Shown: piece by piece, positions 9,093-17,309 of the stretch
How the letters are laid out: every line of letters starts with the position of its first letter
How positions within the stretch are numbered: the stretch's first letter is position 1
Assembly: GCA_026705765.1 (NCBI GenBank)
Contig: JAPPAB010000176.1
Location: 1-54,715 of the forward strand
DNA: 54,715 nt
Reading direction: 5' to 3'
Source: Gemmatimonadota bacterium
Lineage (GTDB): Bacteria > Latescibacterota > UBA2968
The notes under the pieces: generated by a model
The model's database searches: none
Seen by the model: the letters and a program-made list of their open reading frames with translations, nothing else
What the model was told of the DNA's origin: nothing
Translations under genes and position numbers: made by a program

Positions 9093-9779
9093 ATGTTGGC
9101 AAGAATATATGATGCTGCGCAATCAAACTTTAACAAAGCTTATATTGGAAAAAGAGATGATGTGTTGAGTCTATTGCCTTATACCGCTAAACGAGTGCTT
9201 GACATTGGTTGTAGTGTTGGCACTTTGGGAGCAGCGATTAAAAAAACTTTAGGGGCTCACATGACTGGGGTAGAATTGTCAAAAAAAATGGCTAATGTTG
9301 CTTCTTCGAAACTGGACAGAGTTTTGTGCGGCAAAATTGAGGATATATTTGAGAGAAACCTGCTGGAAGATTGCTCATTTGATGTCATTATTTTTTCGGA
9401 TGTGCTCGAACATCTTGAAAATCCTTGGGGCATATTAAAGAAAAGCCTGAAATATCTAACGTCTGATGGGACAATAATCGCCTCAATTCCCAATGTTAGA
9501 CATATAGATACAATCTACAACCTTATATTGAAAGGTTACTGGCCATATAGAGAACGAGGTATTCATGACCACACACATCTTCGATTTTTCACAAAGAGAA
9601 ACATCTTTGAACTGTTTGATGCTGCTGGACTTACAATTACTAAATTGGAAGTGACTTATAGAATTTTCGAATGGACCGGAAAATACCGAAAATTATCAAA
9701 CCTAATCCGTTATATGCCATGTAATGATTTTTTTGCATTTCAATACCTGATTGTGGCAAATATAACTACCAAAGGATAA
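9093..9779 (+). CDS. SAM-dependent methyltransferase (class I)
   Basis: A 228-aa Rossmann-fold methyltransferase. Motif I is VLDIGCSVGTLGAAIK, the acidic end of beta 2 is VELSKKMA, and FDVIIFSDVLEHLENPWGIL is the conserved post-motif of the Methyltransf_23/11 group. GTIIASIPNVRH follows, and the HLRFFTKRNIFELFDAAGL helix is typical of the family. AGAGGA at 9081-9086 fits ATG 9093 best (ATG 9090 is also possible). Beside glycan genes it is likely to methylate a sugar residue or a precursor; the exact acceptor is unknown. Confidence 0.82.
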   Translation: MLARIYDAAQSNFNKAYIGKRDDVLSLLPYTAKRVLDIGCSVGTLGAAIKKTLGAHMTGVELSKKMANVASSKLDRVLCGKIEDIFERNLLEDCSFDVIIFSDVLEHLENPWGILKKSLKYLTSDGTIIASIPNVRHIDTIYNLILKGYWPYRERGIHDHTHLRFFTKRNIFELFDAAGLTITKLEVTYRIFEWTGKYRKLSNLIRYMPCNDFFAFQYLIVANITTKG

Positions 9780-9946
9780 ATTGAGCGCGATTCAGCACGT
9801 CTGTCTATTAAAGTTAGAATAGAGATATTTTTGAAAGGCAACTTGGTGCCGATGGTTGTTGCGCGCTTGCAACTATAAACTCTCAGACATTTAAGGTTGC
9901 TCTAAAACAGCCTGTTTTCAGTGTGAGTAATGGAAAGGAAAATATA

Positions 9947-10753
9947 ATGTTGCCAAGTCTAATCATTATAGGTGCAATGAAAAGTGGAACAACGAGTCTT
10001 CACAACTTTCTAAGTCGGCATCCAGAAATCCATATGTCGACACCGAAGGAACTATACTTTTTTGATATAAAAAATAATTGGACAAAAGGAGTTGATTGGT
10101 ACGAATCCCACTTTTCAGAAGATGCGAAGATCAATGGAGAATCAAGTACTAATTATACTAAATTTCCAACTATTAAAGGTGTACCAAAGCGTATGCATTC
10201 TGTAATTCCCAAGACTAAATTGATCTATATTGTAAGAGATCCCATAGAGAGAATCATATCTCACTATATACACAATTTTGCAGCAGGGCGCGAATCTCTA
10301 GAAATTTCTGAAGCCCTAAAAAATATAAATCGGAATCGCTATATCTATCCCAGTTTGTATCACAAGCAAATACAACAATACTTAGGATTTTATTCAAGGG
10401 ATAGAATCCAAATAATCGTATTTGAAGAATTGCTATATTCTCCTCAAACGCAATTAAAAAAAATTTTAGATTTTTTAGAAGTCGATTCTGATCTGATAGA
10501 TACACGGTTTTTTTTAAAATCTCATGAGTCGTCCAGAAAAATTAAATTAAATAAGGTTGGGTCTTTCTTTGCAAGCGTTCCTTGGGTACCGAACATAAAT
10601 CTAAAGCCATTTCTTGTGCCAATAATTGGCAGGAAGATTCCACGTCCAACGTTAGATTTAAATTTTAAAAAAAAATTAAAAGAATATTTACAGGAGGACA
10701 TAGAGAATCTAAGGGAATTGATTCAGAATGACCTATCGTGCTGGAATTTATAG
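9947..10753 (+). CDS. PAPS-dependent sulfotransferase
   Basis: A 268-aa cytosolic sulfotransferase-fold protein (Sulfotransfer_1/3). The 5'-phosphosulfate loop is GAMKSGTTSLHNFL (residues 9-22) and the 3'-phosphate site is IVRDPIERIISHY (R97, S105). Between them is STPKELYFFD, normal for bacterial carbohydrate sulfotransferases. GGAAAGGAAA just upstream selects ATG 9947 over a GTG at 9923. Length is standard. Together with the first sulfotransferase it implies that the surface glycan made here is sulfated. Confidence 0.88.
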   Translation: MLPSLIIIGAMKSGTTSLHNFLSRHPEIHMSTPKELYFFDIKNNWTKGVDWYESHFSEDAKINGESSTNYTKFPTIKGVPKRMHSVIPKTKLIYIVRDPIERIISHYIHNFAAGRESLEISEALKNINRNRYIYPSLYHKQIQQYLGFYSRDRIQIIVFEELLYSPQTQLKKILDFLEVDSDLIDTRFFLKSHESSRKIKLNKVGSFFASVPWVPNINLKPFLVPIIGRKIPRPTLDLNFKKKLKEYLQEDIENLRELIQNDLSCWNL

Positions 10754-10776
10754 AGCAATGGACTTGACCCGTTTTG

Positions 10777-10896
10777 GATGCTGTTACCGAATTGGGCAAG
10801 AGGAAGTCTGCGGTTGGAAAAACGGCTGTTTGTGGCCTGAATTCAGGCTTATGTTTAGTTGCATCGGGACATAATTCGAAATTCGGCAACAGCATC
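10777..10896. repeat. MITE (120 bp) with terminal inverted repeats
   Basis: The left end GATGCTGTTACCGAATT (10777-10793) pairs with the right end, whose reverse complement is GATGCTGTTGCCGAATT: one mismatch in 17. It is flanked by GTTTTG at 10771-10776 and 10897-10902, a 6-bp target duplication. Removing element plus one copy restores the IS left end. No coding capacity. A second, left-truncated copy lies at 12055-12155. Confidence 0.75.
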
Positions 10897-10960
10897 GTTT
10901 TGGTGGATGTACCTTATCAGCATCCGCCCCCGCATGGGGTTATGTATGAAGGGAACTCAA

Positions 10961-10995
10961 TGTGTCATTCCGGCGTAAGCCGGAATCCAGACTTG
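10961..10995. repeat. REP-like hairpin element
   Basis: ATTCCGGC (10967-10974), loop GTAA, GCCGGAAT (10979-10986): a perfect 8-bp stem within TCATTCCGGC...GCCGGAATCCAGA. A related element with ATTGCGGC arms occurs at 53782-53807. Confidence 0.6.
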
Positions 10996-11070
10996 TTCAG
11001 TGAAAAATAGGCATTGTAAGTTACTGCGACACAGTAAGTTTCTTAGGAGTAGTTAGAAAGGAGACCCGCT

Positions 11071-11166
11071 ATGCCACCAACACGTCCACCTTTTCCATCC
11101 GAGTTGAAACGTCAGACCGTCGAGCTTGTGCGCGCTGGTCGCAGTCCTGCCGAGTTGGCCAGTTAG
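11071..11166 (+). pseudogene. IS transposase OrfA fragment (remnant 1)
   Basis: A 31-codon stub starting MPPTRPPFPSELKRQTVELV, which resembles the HTH start of IS3-type OrfA (AGRSPAELA). GAAAGGAGA precedes the ATG. It meets a TAG at 11164-11166, at what looks like an internal deletion junction with orfB. Confidence 0.65.
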
Positions 11167-12014
11167 CCAAAGCGCACCAGGCACTTTGGCCAATCGCCAC
11201 GCAATGCCGAGTCCTGGGTGTCTCCCTCAGTGGGTATTATGCTTGGCGAGCACGTCCACCCTCTATACGAGCAATGGTCGATGCAGACCTCAAAGAGCAC
11301 ATCAAAGCCTTCCACACTCGTTCGGATGGCACCTATGGTTGCCCCTCGCATCTGGAGAGATCTGATGGATATAAGCATTAGAGTCAGTAAGAAGCGCATA
11401 GCTCGTCTGATGCGTAAGATGGGCATTTGTGGCATAAGCTGCAGAAAGAGCACACAAACCACTGTTAAGGCGCATCAGGCTAATAAGGCCCCGATCTGGT
11501 AAAGAGAGACTTCACGGTCGCAACGGTCAATAAACTCTGGGTGGCTGACATCACCTATATACCCACCTACTCTGGCTTCTTGTATCTCAGTGTTGTCATA
11601 GATGCCTTCTCTCGCCGCGTCGTGGGCTGGGCAATGGCGAGCCACTTGCAAAGTGAGTTAGTCTTGTCAGCTTTAAATATGGCCCTTTACCAGCGCCGAC
11701 CCGAAGACGTGATCCATCACTCTGACCAGGGGGCGCAATATACCTCGATAGCATTTGGAAAGCGTTGTCGTGAAGCAGGCGTACGTCCCTCTATGGGGTC
11801 TGCTGGCGACTGCTATGACAACGCGCTGTGCGAGAGCTTCTTTGCCACCTTAGAATGTGAGTTGATCAATCGCCGGTCCTTCCGTACGCATAAGGAAGCG
11901 CGCTTGGCTATCTTCTCCTACATTGAAGGATGGTATAATCCGCATCGCAGGCATTCTTCCATTGCCTACCATGCGCCGATAGCTTATGAAAAACTGCATC
12001 TATCACGGGCTTGA
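11167..12014 (+). pseudogene. IS3-type transposase OrfB, frameshifted
   Basis: The OrfB sequence is spread over several frames. GYYAWRARPPS and HTRSDGTYGCP are in one frame, ISIRVSKKRIARLMRKMGICG in another, and the integrase core in a third from 11541 (MADITYIPTYSGFLYLSVVIDAFSRRVVGW). The core keeps the catalytic residues (D in VADITY, D in HHSDQGAQYTS, E in CESFFATLECE) and the terminal WYNPHRRHSSIAY motif. Multiple frameshifts mean it cannot make an intact transposase. Confidence 0.85.
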
Positions 12015-12054
12015 AACACAAGCCCTAAACTCTCCACCCAAGCGGGGTAACTCC

Positions 12055-12155
12055 AGTCTGCGATTAGAAAAACGGCTATTTTTGGCCTGAATGCAGGCTC
12101 TGTAAGCCCTATGTTTAGTTGCATCGAGACAGATTCGGAATTCGGCAACAGCATC
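12055..12155. repeat. Second, left-truncated MITE copy
   Basis: About 100 bp closely matching 10805-10896 (shared blocks such as GAAAAACGGCT, TATGTTTAGTTGCATCG and ATTCGGCAACAGCATC). The left terminal repeat is missing. It lies between two copies of the IS right end (CAAGCGGGGTAACTC at 12039-12053 and AAAGCGGGGTAACTC at 12157-12171). Confidence 0.7.
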
Positions 12156-12184
12156 CAAAGCGGGGTAACTCTAGGAGAACAAAC

Positions 12185-12988
12185 ATGAAGAATGAAACTG
12201 ATAATATTAAAAAAAAAGCAGAAAATTTCAAAAATATGGGCTACTTAGTCACCAAACGCTTTGTAGATAATGAAATGTTAAAACTCTTTGAAATGTATGC
12301 TTTAATGTATAAAGATCGCGGTCTTTATTTTCAATATGATCAGTCCGGTCTTGGGCATTATGCTGATATTTTGAGTGAGTGCTTATTATTATATATACAA
12401 CCCTCAATAGAAAAATACGTTGATTTAGATTTGATCCCTACATATTCCTACTTAAGAATTTATGGCCATGGAGATACACTGAAAGCACATGTAGATAGAT
12501 CTGCCTGTGAAATTAGTTGCTCGCTTGTTATTGGTTATAAAAGCGAAAAACTCTGGCCGCTTTTTGTAAAAGCAAGAGGCGAAGATATTCCGATTGAACT
12601 CGATCAGGGCGATGCACTCATTTATAAAGGTTGTGAAATTCCTCATTGGAGAGATCAATTTAAAGGAGAATATTGGATTCAAGTTTTCCTTCACTATGTC
12701 AATGCTAAAGGAAAAAAGACTGCATTTCGATATGATAAAAGAAAAAAAATAGGAGTCCCTCGAATTCCTGGAATATCACGCCAAATGTTGAATGCCATTG
12801 GAGTTCGTGTGTGGACTTTGATTGATCAGCCTCACAGTGTTTCTGAATTATGCGATATTTTGACACAAGAATTTGACTTAGAAAAAAAACAGGTATGGTT
12901 TGGAGTAACTACATTTTTACAACTAATGATATCTACCAATAGAGTTAAATTTATTAAAAATCATGGTCAAGCTCGAAAAATTTCGTAA
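12185..12988 (+). CDS. 2OG-Fe(II) oxygenase fused to a PqqD-like domain
   Basis: A 267-aa two-domain protein. Residues 10-180 look like a small prolyl/aspartyl-hydroxylase-type oxygenase: iron ligands H102-x-D104 (KAHVDRS), distal H154 (EIPHWRDQF), and the turn QGDALIYKG. Residues 200-258 (GVRVWTLIDQPHSVSELCDIL...VTTFLQLMI) match the PqqD fold, a peptide-binding domain (RRE) of many RiPP pathways. This suggests hydroxylation of a peptide or protein presented by the PqqD part. AGGAG (12173-12177) sets the start and directly abuts an IS/MITE end. AT-rich and IS-flanked, so probably acquired. No precursor peptide is obvious beside it. Confidence 0.75.
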   Translation: MKNETDNIKKKAENFKNMGYLVTKRFVDNEMLKLFEMYALMYKDRGLYFQYDQSGLGHYADILSECLLLYIQPSIEKYVDLDLIPTYSYLRIYGHGDTLKAHVDRSACEISCSLVIGYKSEKLWPLFVKARGEDIPIELDQGDALIYKGCEIPHWRDQFKGEYWIQVFLHYVNAKGKKTAFRYDKRKKIGVPRIPGISRQMLNAIGVRVWTLIDQPHSVSELCDILTQEFDLEKKQVWFGVTTFLQLMISTNRVKFIKNHGQARKIS

Positions 12989-12999
12989 AATGTAGCTCT

Positions 13000-13551
13000 T
13001 GGATTTGATCCGTTTTAGTGGACAACTTATCTTTTTCAGAGAAAGGAGTCCAAAATGGGCAGAAAAGATCATATCCAGCAGCATTTCGCCAGCAAATGGT
13101 CGATCTGGTCAGATCGGGTCGCAGTGTTAACGATTTAGCCAAAAAGTTTGAGCCGACTGCCCAGACGACTAGTGCCTAGGTGCGTCAAGCTGACCGCGAT
13201 TAGGGTCGTCGCGAAGACGGGTTGACGAGCCGTGAGCGAGTAGAGCTTCAGCAAATACGCAAAGAGAATAAATACTTGCGTCAAGAGCGCGAGATACTGC
13301 CAAAAGCAGCGGAGAGCGACGCGATCCCTAGAAAATCTTCGCGTTAGTCAAAGCGCACCAGACTTTTTGGCCAATCGCCGATCCTTCCGTACGCAGCGCG
13401 TCTGGCTATTTCTCCTACATTGAAGGATGGTATAATCCGCATCGCAGGCATTCTTCTATCGCCTATCAGGCGCCGATAGCTTACGAAAAGTTGTACAATC
13501 ACAGGCTTGAAACACAAGCCCTAAATACTCCACCAAAGCGGGATAACTCCA
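13000..13551 (+). mobile_element. Decayed IS3-type element (remnant 2)
   Basis: The left end TGGATTTGATCCGTTTTAGT, continuing GGA, pairs with the right end at 13529-13551, whose reverse complement begins TGGAGTTATCCCGCTTTGGT. It contains an orfA relic (QQMVDLVRSGRSVNDLAKKFEP, then stops) fused by deletion to the last part of orfB (YIEGWYNPHRRHSSIAYQAPIAYEKL). The ends and coding relics match remnant 1, so this is a second copy of the same IS type. Confidence 0.75.
13054..13513 (+). pseudogene. Degenerate IS3 transposase relic
   Basis: OrfA begins at ATG 13054 but is broken by stops and frameshifts. RSGRSVNDLAKKFEPTAQTTSA is readable, then ERVELQQIRKENKYLRQEREIL from the zipper helix. After an internal deletion only the OrfB C-terminus (EGWYNPHRRHSSIAYQAP) remains. 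Non-functional. Confidence 0.75.
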
Positions 13552-13562
13552 GGTGATTTCTT

Positions 13563-14594
13563 TTGAACATTAACATCGATAAACTCTTTCTCTCGCCAGA
13601 ATTTTATCCTATCAGTATAAATGTCTGTTCTTATACAGTCACTTTTATACATCTAAATAGGCAACGCTTTCTGAATCTTACTTTCCATGATTTTTCTACC
13701 TTAGAGAATGAATCCGAAAAGTTTCAGGTCAAATTAGATGATCTTTTGGATTTGCATAAAATGCAAACTCCACCACAGCGTCCTGTTAATTTTATTTTTC
13801 ATACTGCCTTTTGCGGTTCAACTTTATTAGCAAGGTATCTCGACCAGCCAGGCTGGACATTTGTTTATAGGGAGCCAGCGATATTAACATCGCTGGTAAC
13901 ACATCGTTTCAGAAGAACGCTGAATTCTAGCTTATGGAGTGATACTTTCAAAATGAGTATAACCTTATTATCTCGTACGGATTCTTGTAATGAAGTCCCT
14001 ATTATTAAACTTCACGACGGATGCAGTAGTATAGTCCATCACCTTCTGTCATTGCATCCAGATTCAAAAGGACTTATCCTTTATACAGACTGGTACTCAT
14101 TCCTATTATCAATATTTAGACACCCATTCAGAAGAAAGTGGGTGAGGGATAGGTTGCAATTAACTAACTGTCGAGATCACGATTTGCTACATGACGTGGA
14201 TATAGCCTCTCTTACTGACTCGGAAGCTACTGCCTATCTTTGGATGGCGCAAATGTATACATATCTTAAAGCAATAGAGTATCATACAAGACGTTTATAT
14301 AGCCTTGAATGCAACATACTTTTCCAAAGCCCTCAAAATGCGCTTCGAGCGATTATGGATCACTTTTGTATTTCATCATCTTATGGGGTTGTCATTGATG
14401 ATATTGCACGCCATGAAAAAATCCATGCAAAATTTGGGCATGAATATGATGCGAAAGTAAGTGCTGCACAGAATGCATTCATTGCAAAGATATATAAAAA
14501 TGAAATTAGAATGGCACATAGAATGATTGAGAAAGTTGCTGTAAAGAATCCTCTTATCACAAAATTACCCCTATCTATTTGTGAAAATAAATAG
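13563..14594 (+). CDS. P-loop, sulfotransferase-like protein
   Basis: A 343-aa protein of unknown precise function. Residues 75-110 (PVNFIFHTAFCGSTLLARYL...FVYREPAIL) form a beta strand, a G-S-T phosphate-binding loop and a helix, as in sulfotransferase-fold proteins, although the loop lacks the usual KSGTT. The start is TTG 13563, selected by AGGTGAT at 13551-13557; the first bases of that site come from the edge of IS remnant 2. It is paired with the oxygenase/PqqD fusion across the IS relic and may share a pathway with it. Function is inferred only from the loop; nucleotide binding is not certain. Confidence 0.6.
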   Translation: MNINIDKLFLSPEFYPISINVCSYTVTFIHLNRQRFLNLTFHDFSTLENESEKFQVKLDDLLDLHKMQTPPQRPVNFIFHTAFCGSTLLARYLDQPGWTFVYREPAILTSLVTHRFRRTLNSSLWSDTFKMSITLLSRTDSCNEVPIIKLHDGCSSIVHHLLSLHPDSKGLILYTDWYSFLLSIFRHPFRRKWVRDRLQLTNCRDHDLLHDVDIASLTDSEATAYLWMAQMYTYLKAIEYHTRRLYSLECNILFQSPQNALRAIMDHFCISSSYGVVIDDIARHEKIHAKFGHEYDAKVSAAQNAFIAKIYKNEIRMAHRMIEKVAVKNPLITKLPLSICENK

Positions 14595-14623
14595 AGTTGC
14601 CCCGGGTCAAGGGTCAAGTCCAT
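14594..14623 (-). repeat. Solitary inverted IS end
   Basis: GGGTCAAGTCCAT (14611-14623) is the exact reverse complement of ATGGACTTGACCC at the left end of IS remnant 1 (10758-10770). Next to it GAGTTGCCCCG (14594-14604) resembles the inverted right end (GAGTTACCCCG). It marks the right edge of the IS-bounded two-gene segment. Confidence 0.6.
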
Positions 14624-14674
14624 TTCTCATGAAGAGTTAGCATAGAATAGAGATTTTAATTTTTGGTCAAGTGT

Positions 14675-14703
14675 ATAAAAAACCACGTCCTTTGGGTGTG
14701 GTT
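14675..14703 (-). terminator. Intrinsic terminator of the ThDP-enzyme operon
   Basis: Read on the minus strand: AACCAC, an 11-base loop, GTGGTT, then a T run. It lies about 35 bp beyond the stop of the minus-strand operon at 18089-14738. Confidence 0.75.
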
Positions 14704-14737
14704 GTTTGGTTTATACTACTAATGTTTTCGACAGGGA

Positions 14738-16369
14738 TCAAAACCGCGATTGTTTGCTCTCCATGCTGGTATGCACATCGATCAACACGGTTTTGCCATC
14801 GGCGTTTAGTCGCTGTGCTTCTTGTAGTGCAGGGCGCATTTCGCCCGCTTTTTTGACGGTGATGCCCACAGCGCCCATGCCTTCGGCTATTTGGGCGTAG
14901 TTGCCCTGCATATTGGAAACGCCGTAGCGTTCGCGGGCTACGGGAAATCCGCCGGGATATGTCGCCATGCCACCGTTGTTCAAAAGTACGGTTGTAATGG
15001 GAATGCCTGCGCGAGCAGATGTTTCAATGTCCAGGCCGGACATGCCGAAGGCGCCATCTCCCATCATGTTGAGACAGAATTTGTCGGGGTGGGCGAGTTT
15101 GGCGCCGATCATCAGCGGGATGCCGAAACCGAGGTGGGTTGTTTTGCCCCAGCCGATGTAACTGTGGGGCGTGGTTGCGGTGTAAAATGGCACGATTGAG
15201 TCGCGGGGCGCGCCGGCGTCGTGTGTGACGATGCTGTTTTCGCGGTCGAGTGTGGTGTTGATTTCGTTGATGACGCGATAGGGGTTGAGGGGTTCTTCAT
15301 TTGAGGTTAGCAGGGGGGTCCAGGTGTCGAGCCATTGTTTTTTGGCATGTGCGATCTCAGCGGCGACGCGGTCGGAATTTCTGGGTTCGCCAATTTGCGC
15401 TTTTACTTCGTCAATGATCGCTTGCAGGGTAAGTTTAGTGTCGCCGATTAATCCGATATCTACGGCTTCGTCTTTGTTGATGTCATCTGGATTATCGGTG
15501 TTTTGGATGAGTACTTTGACGGGGGGGACGGATTGGGCATAAGGCGTGCGGGTTAGACTGGATCCGAGCGCGAGGAGTACGTCGCAATTTTTGAGCCAGT
15601 GGTGTACGGGTCCCGTGGTTGCGCCGCTGCCAGCGCCGAGGGCGAGTGGATGGCGTTCGTCAAAGGCCGATTTGCCGGGCATGGTGCAGAATACGGGTGT
15701 GGCGGTGAGATCGGCCAGTTCTTCTATTTCATCTGTTGCCCCGGCAAATACGACCCCGTGTCCCGCCCAGATTACGGGGTTTTTTGCGGCGAGTAGTGCT
15801 GTGACGGCATCTTTGATGTCTCCAGATGAGGGGACCTGTTGTGCGCGTTTTGGCGAGTGATAATTTTGCGCGTCGGCGGGTATTTTTTCTGCACAGACAT
15901 CGGAGGTCATTTCGACTACGACTGGACCAGAAATACCATTGCGAAGCGCGTGGAATGCGCGGCGCATTACGGTGCCGACATCTTCTGGTCGATAGATTGC
16001 CTCGACGCGTTTGACCCATCCGCGATACGTGTGGGTTGCGGAAAAATTGGGACGGACCGCGATTTGACTGAGTCTTACGCCGCCGGGGAGGACCAGTATT
16101 GGGACGTTGTCGGCATAGGCCTGGGCAATGCCACCCATTGCGTTTTCCGCACCGGCTTGTGCCTGTATAGCTACGACGCCGAATCGCTGTCGGTTGCTGG
16201 TGCGGCTAAAGCCGTCTGCGGCCATGACTGCTCCGCGTTCGTGGCGAAATGCGATTGGGCGGATGCTTTCTTTGGCTGCGGCCTCAATTAGCGGATTGCT
16301 GGGATAACAGGAGATCCATTCGACGCCTTCTTGTTTCAAAATGCGCGCGATGTATTCAATGCCGTTCAT
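14738..16369 (-). CDS. Thiamine-diphosphate-dependent enzyme (acetolactate-synthase-like)
   Basis: A 543-aa ThDP enzyme with the usual three domains: N-terminal Pyr domain with the cofactor-activating Glu (E44 in FRHERGAVMAADGFSR), a central domain (AKNPVIWAGHGV), and a C-terminal PP domain with the metal/ThDP motif GDGAFGMSGLDIETSARAGI...LLNN (about 437-465). It resembles the large subunit of acetolactate synthase, benzoylformate decarboxylase and related 2-oxoacid enzymes, but no subfamily is certain. AAGGAA precedes the ATG. It is the last gene of a three-gene minus-strand operon behind a PhyH and a dienelactone-hydrolase-like gene, so it may act on a 2-oxoacid or aldehyde from that pathway. 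Confidence 0.82.
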   Translation of the reverse strand: MNGIEYIARILKQEGVEWISCYPSNPLIEAAAKESIRPIAFRHERGAVMAADGFSRTSNRQRFGVVAIQAQAGAENAMGGIAQAYADNVPILVLPGGVRLSQIAVRPNFSATHTYRGWVKRVEAIYRPEDVGTVMRRAFHALRNGISGPVVVEMTSDVCAEKIPADAQNYHSPKRAQQVPSSGDIKDAVTALLAAKNPVIWAGHGVVFAGATDEIEELADLTATPVFCTMPGKSAFDERHPLALGAGSGATTGPVHHWLKNCDVLLALGSSLTRTPYAQSVPPVKVLIQNTDNPDDINKDEAVDIGLIGDTKLTLQAIIDEVKAQIGEPRNSDRVAAEIAHAKKQWLDTWTPLLTSNEEPLNPYRVINEINTTLDRENSIVTHDAGAPRDSIVPFYTATTPHSYIGWGKTTHLGFGIPLMIGAKLAHPDKFCLNMMGDGAFGMSGLDIETSARAGIPITTVLLNNGGMATYPGGFPVARERYGVSNMQGNYAQIAEGMGAVGITVKKAGEMRPALQEAQRLNADGKTVLIDVHTSMESKQSRF

Positions 16370-16389
16370 GAAAGTTCCTTGGGAAAAAG

Positions 16390-17283
16390 CTATTCTTTTA
16401 ATGTTTCATTGAAAAAGTCAATTGTGCGTTGCCATGCCAATTTTGCCGCGGCTTCGTCATAGCGCGGTGTTGTGTCGTTGTGAAAGCCGTGGTTGGCGTT
16501 TTCGTATATATGAGCCGTGTAAGTTACGTCTGCTTCTTTGAGGGCGGCTTCATAAGCGGGCCAGCCCTGATTGATGCGTCTGTCCAGTTCGGCATAGTGG
16601 ATGAGCAATGCGCCTTTTATTTTTGGTACGTCTTCGACAGCGGGTTGGCGGCCGTAAAAGGGGACTGCGGCGGAGATGATGTCGGGGATGCGGACGGCAA
16701 GGGTGTTTGACATGCCCCCGCCAAAGCAGAAGCCTACGACGCCGACTTTGCCGGTGCATTTTTCGTGTGTGTGTAGATAACGCGCAGAGGCGATAAAGTC
16801 TTCTGTCATTTTATTGCGGTCTATCTCGCGCTGCATGAGTCGGCCTTCGTCATCTGTGCCGGGATATCCGCCGAGGGGCGCGAGTGCGTCGGGGGCAAGA
16901 GCCAGAAAGCCTGCCGTTGCCACGCGCCGGGCAACGTCTTCTACGTAGGGATTTAAGCCGCGATTTTCGTGGATGACGACGACGCCTGGGACTTTGTCTT
17001 CTGCTTGTGCAGGGGCGACGAGGTATCCGCGCGTTTTTTCATGTCCTTCTGGCGACGGGTATTCTATGTATTCGGCGGTGATGCGTTCGTCGTCTGTGGC
17101 GATTTGCTGTGCAAGTGCGTAGTTGGGCTTCAGACTGTCTAATAGGGCGGCAGCGGTTACGCCGCCGACCGCGAATTTTGCAGCGCGGTTTAAGAAGCCC
17201 CGCCGGTCTGTTTGTCCGTGGACATATTCATCGTAGAGGTCGAGGAGTTCCTGGTCAAAGTCAGTTGCTCGTTGGCGTTTCAT
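16390..17283 (-). CDS. Tat-exported dienelactone-hydrolase family protein
   Basis: A 297-aa alpha/beta hydrolase. A twin-arginine signal is visible (DRRGFLNRA at 26-34, hydrophobic stretch, ALA-QQ near 58), so it is probably exported folded. The DLH triad is C186 in GFCFGGG, D234 in AELDRR and H265 in NANHGFH, with E106 in IHENRG as the family's helper glutamate. ATG 17283 is chosen over an upstream frame extension because AAAGGAA lies before it and the Tat motif is correctly placed. It is 20 bp from the ThDP enzyme and 26 bp from the PhyH gene: one operon. The substrate may be an ester or lactone. Confidence 0.85.
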   Translation of the reverse strand: MKRQRATDFDQELLDLYDEYVHGQTDRRGFLNRAAKFAVGGVTAAALLDSLKPNYALAQQIATDDERITAEYIEYPSPEGHEKTRGYLVAPAQAEDKVPGVVVIHENRGLNPYVEDVARRVATAGFLALAPDALAPLGGYPGTDDEGRLMQREIDRNKMTEDFIASARYLHTHEKCTGKVGVVGFCFGGGMSNTLAVRIPDIISAAVPFYGRQPAVEDVPKIKGALLIHYAELDRRINQGWPAYEAALKEADVTYTAHIYENANHGFHNDTTPRYDEAAAKLAWQRTIDFFNETLKE

Positions 17284-17309
17284 AATGGATTTCCTTTCTG
17301 TGATTTGGT

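Larger units (their letters stand above)
10759..12055 (+). mobile_element. Decayed IS3-type element (remnant 1), split by a MITE
   Basis: Once the inserted MITE is removed, the left end reads TGGACTTGACCCGTTTTGGT and continues GGA. The reverse complement of the right end (12033-12055) reads TGGAGTTACCCCGCTTGGGT and continues GGA, 18 of 23 matching. Inside are the first codons of orfA (ATG 11071, stop 11164) joined by a deletion to a frameshifted orfB. It is not mobile on its own. Confidence 0.75.

Noticed and set aside
10774-11010. 78-aa + strand ORF across the MITE
   Set aside because: Runs through the MITE and the REP-like hairpin, so chance coding.
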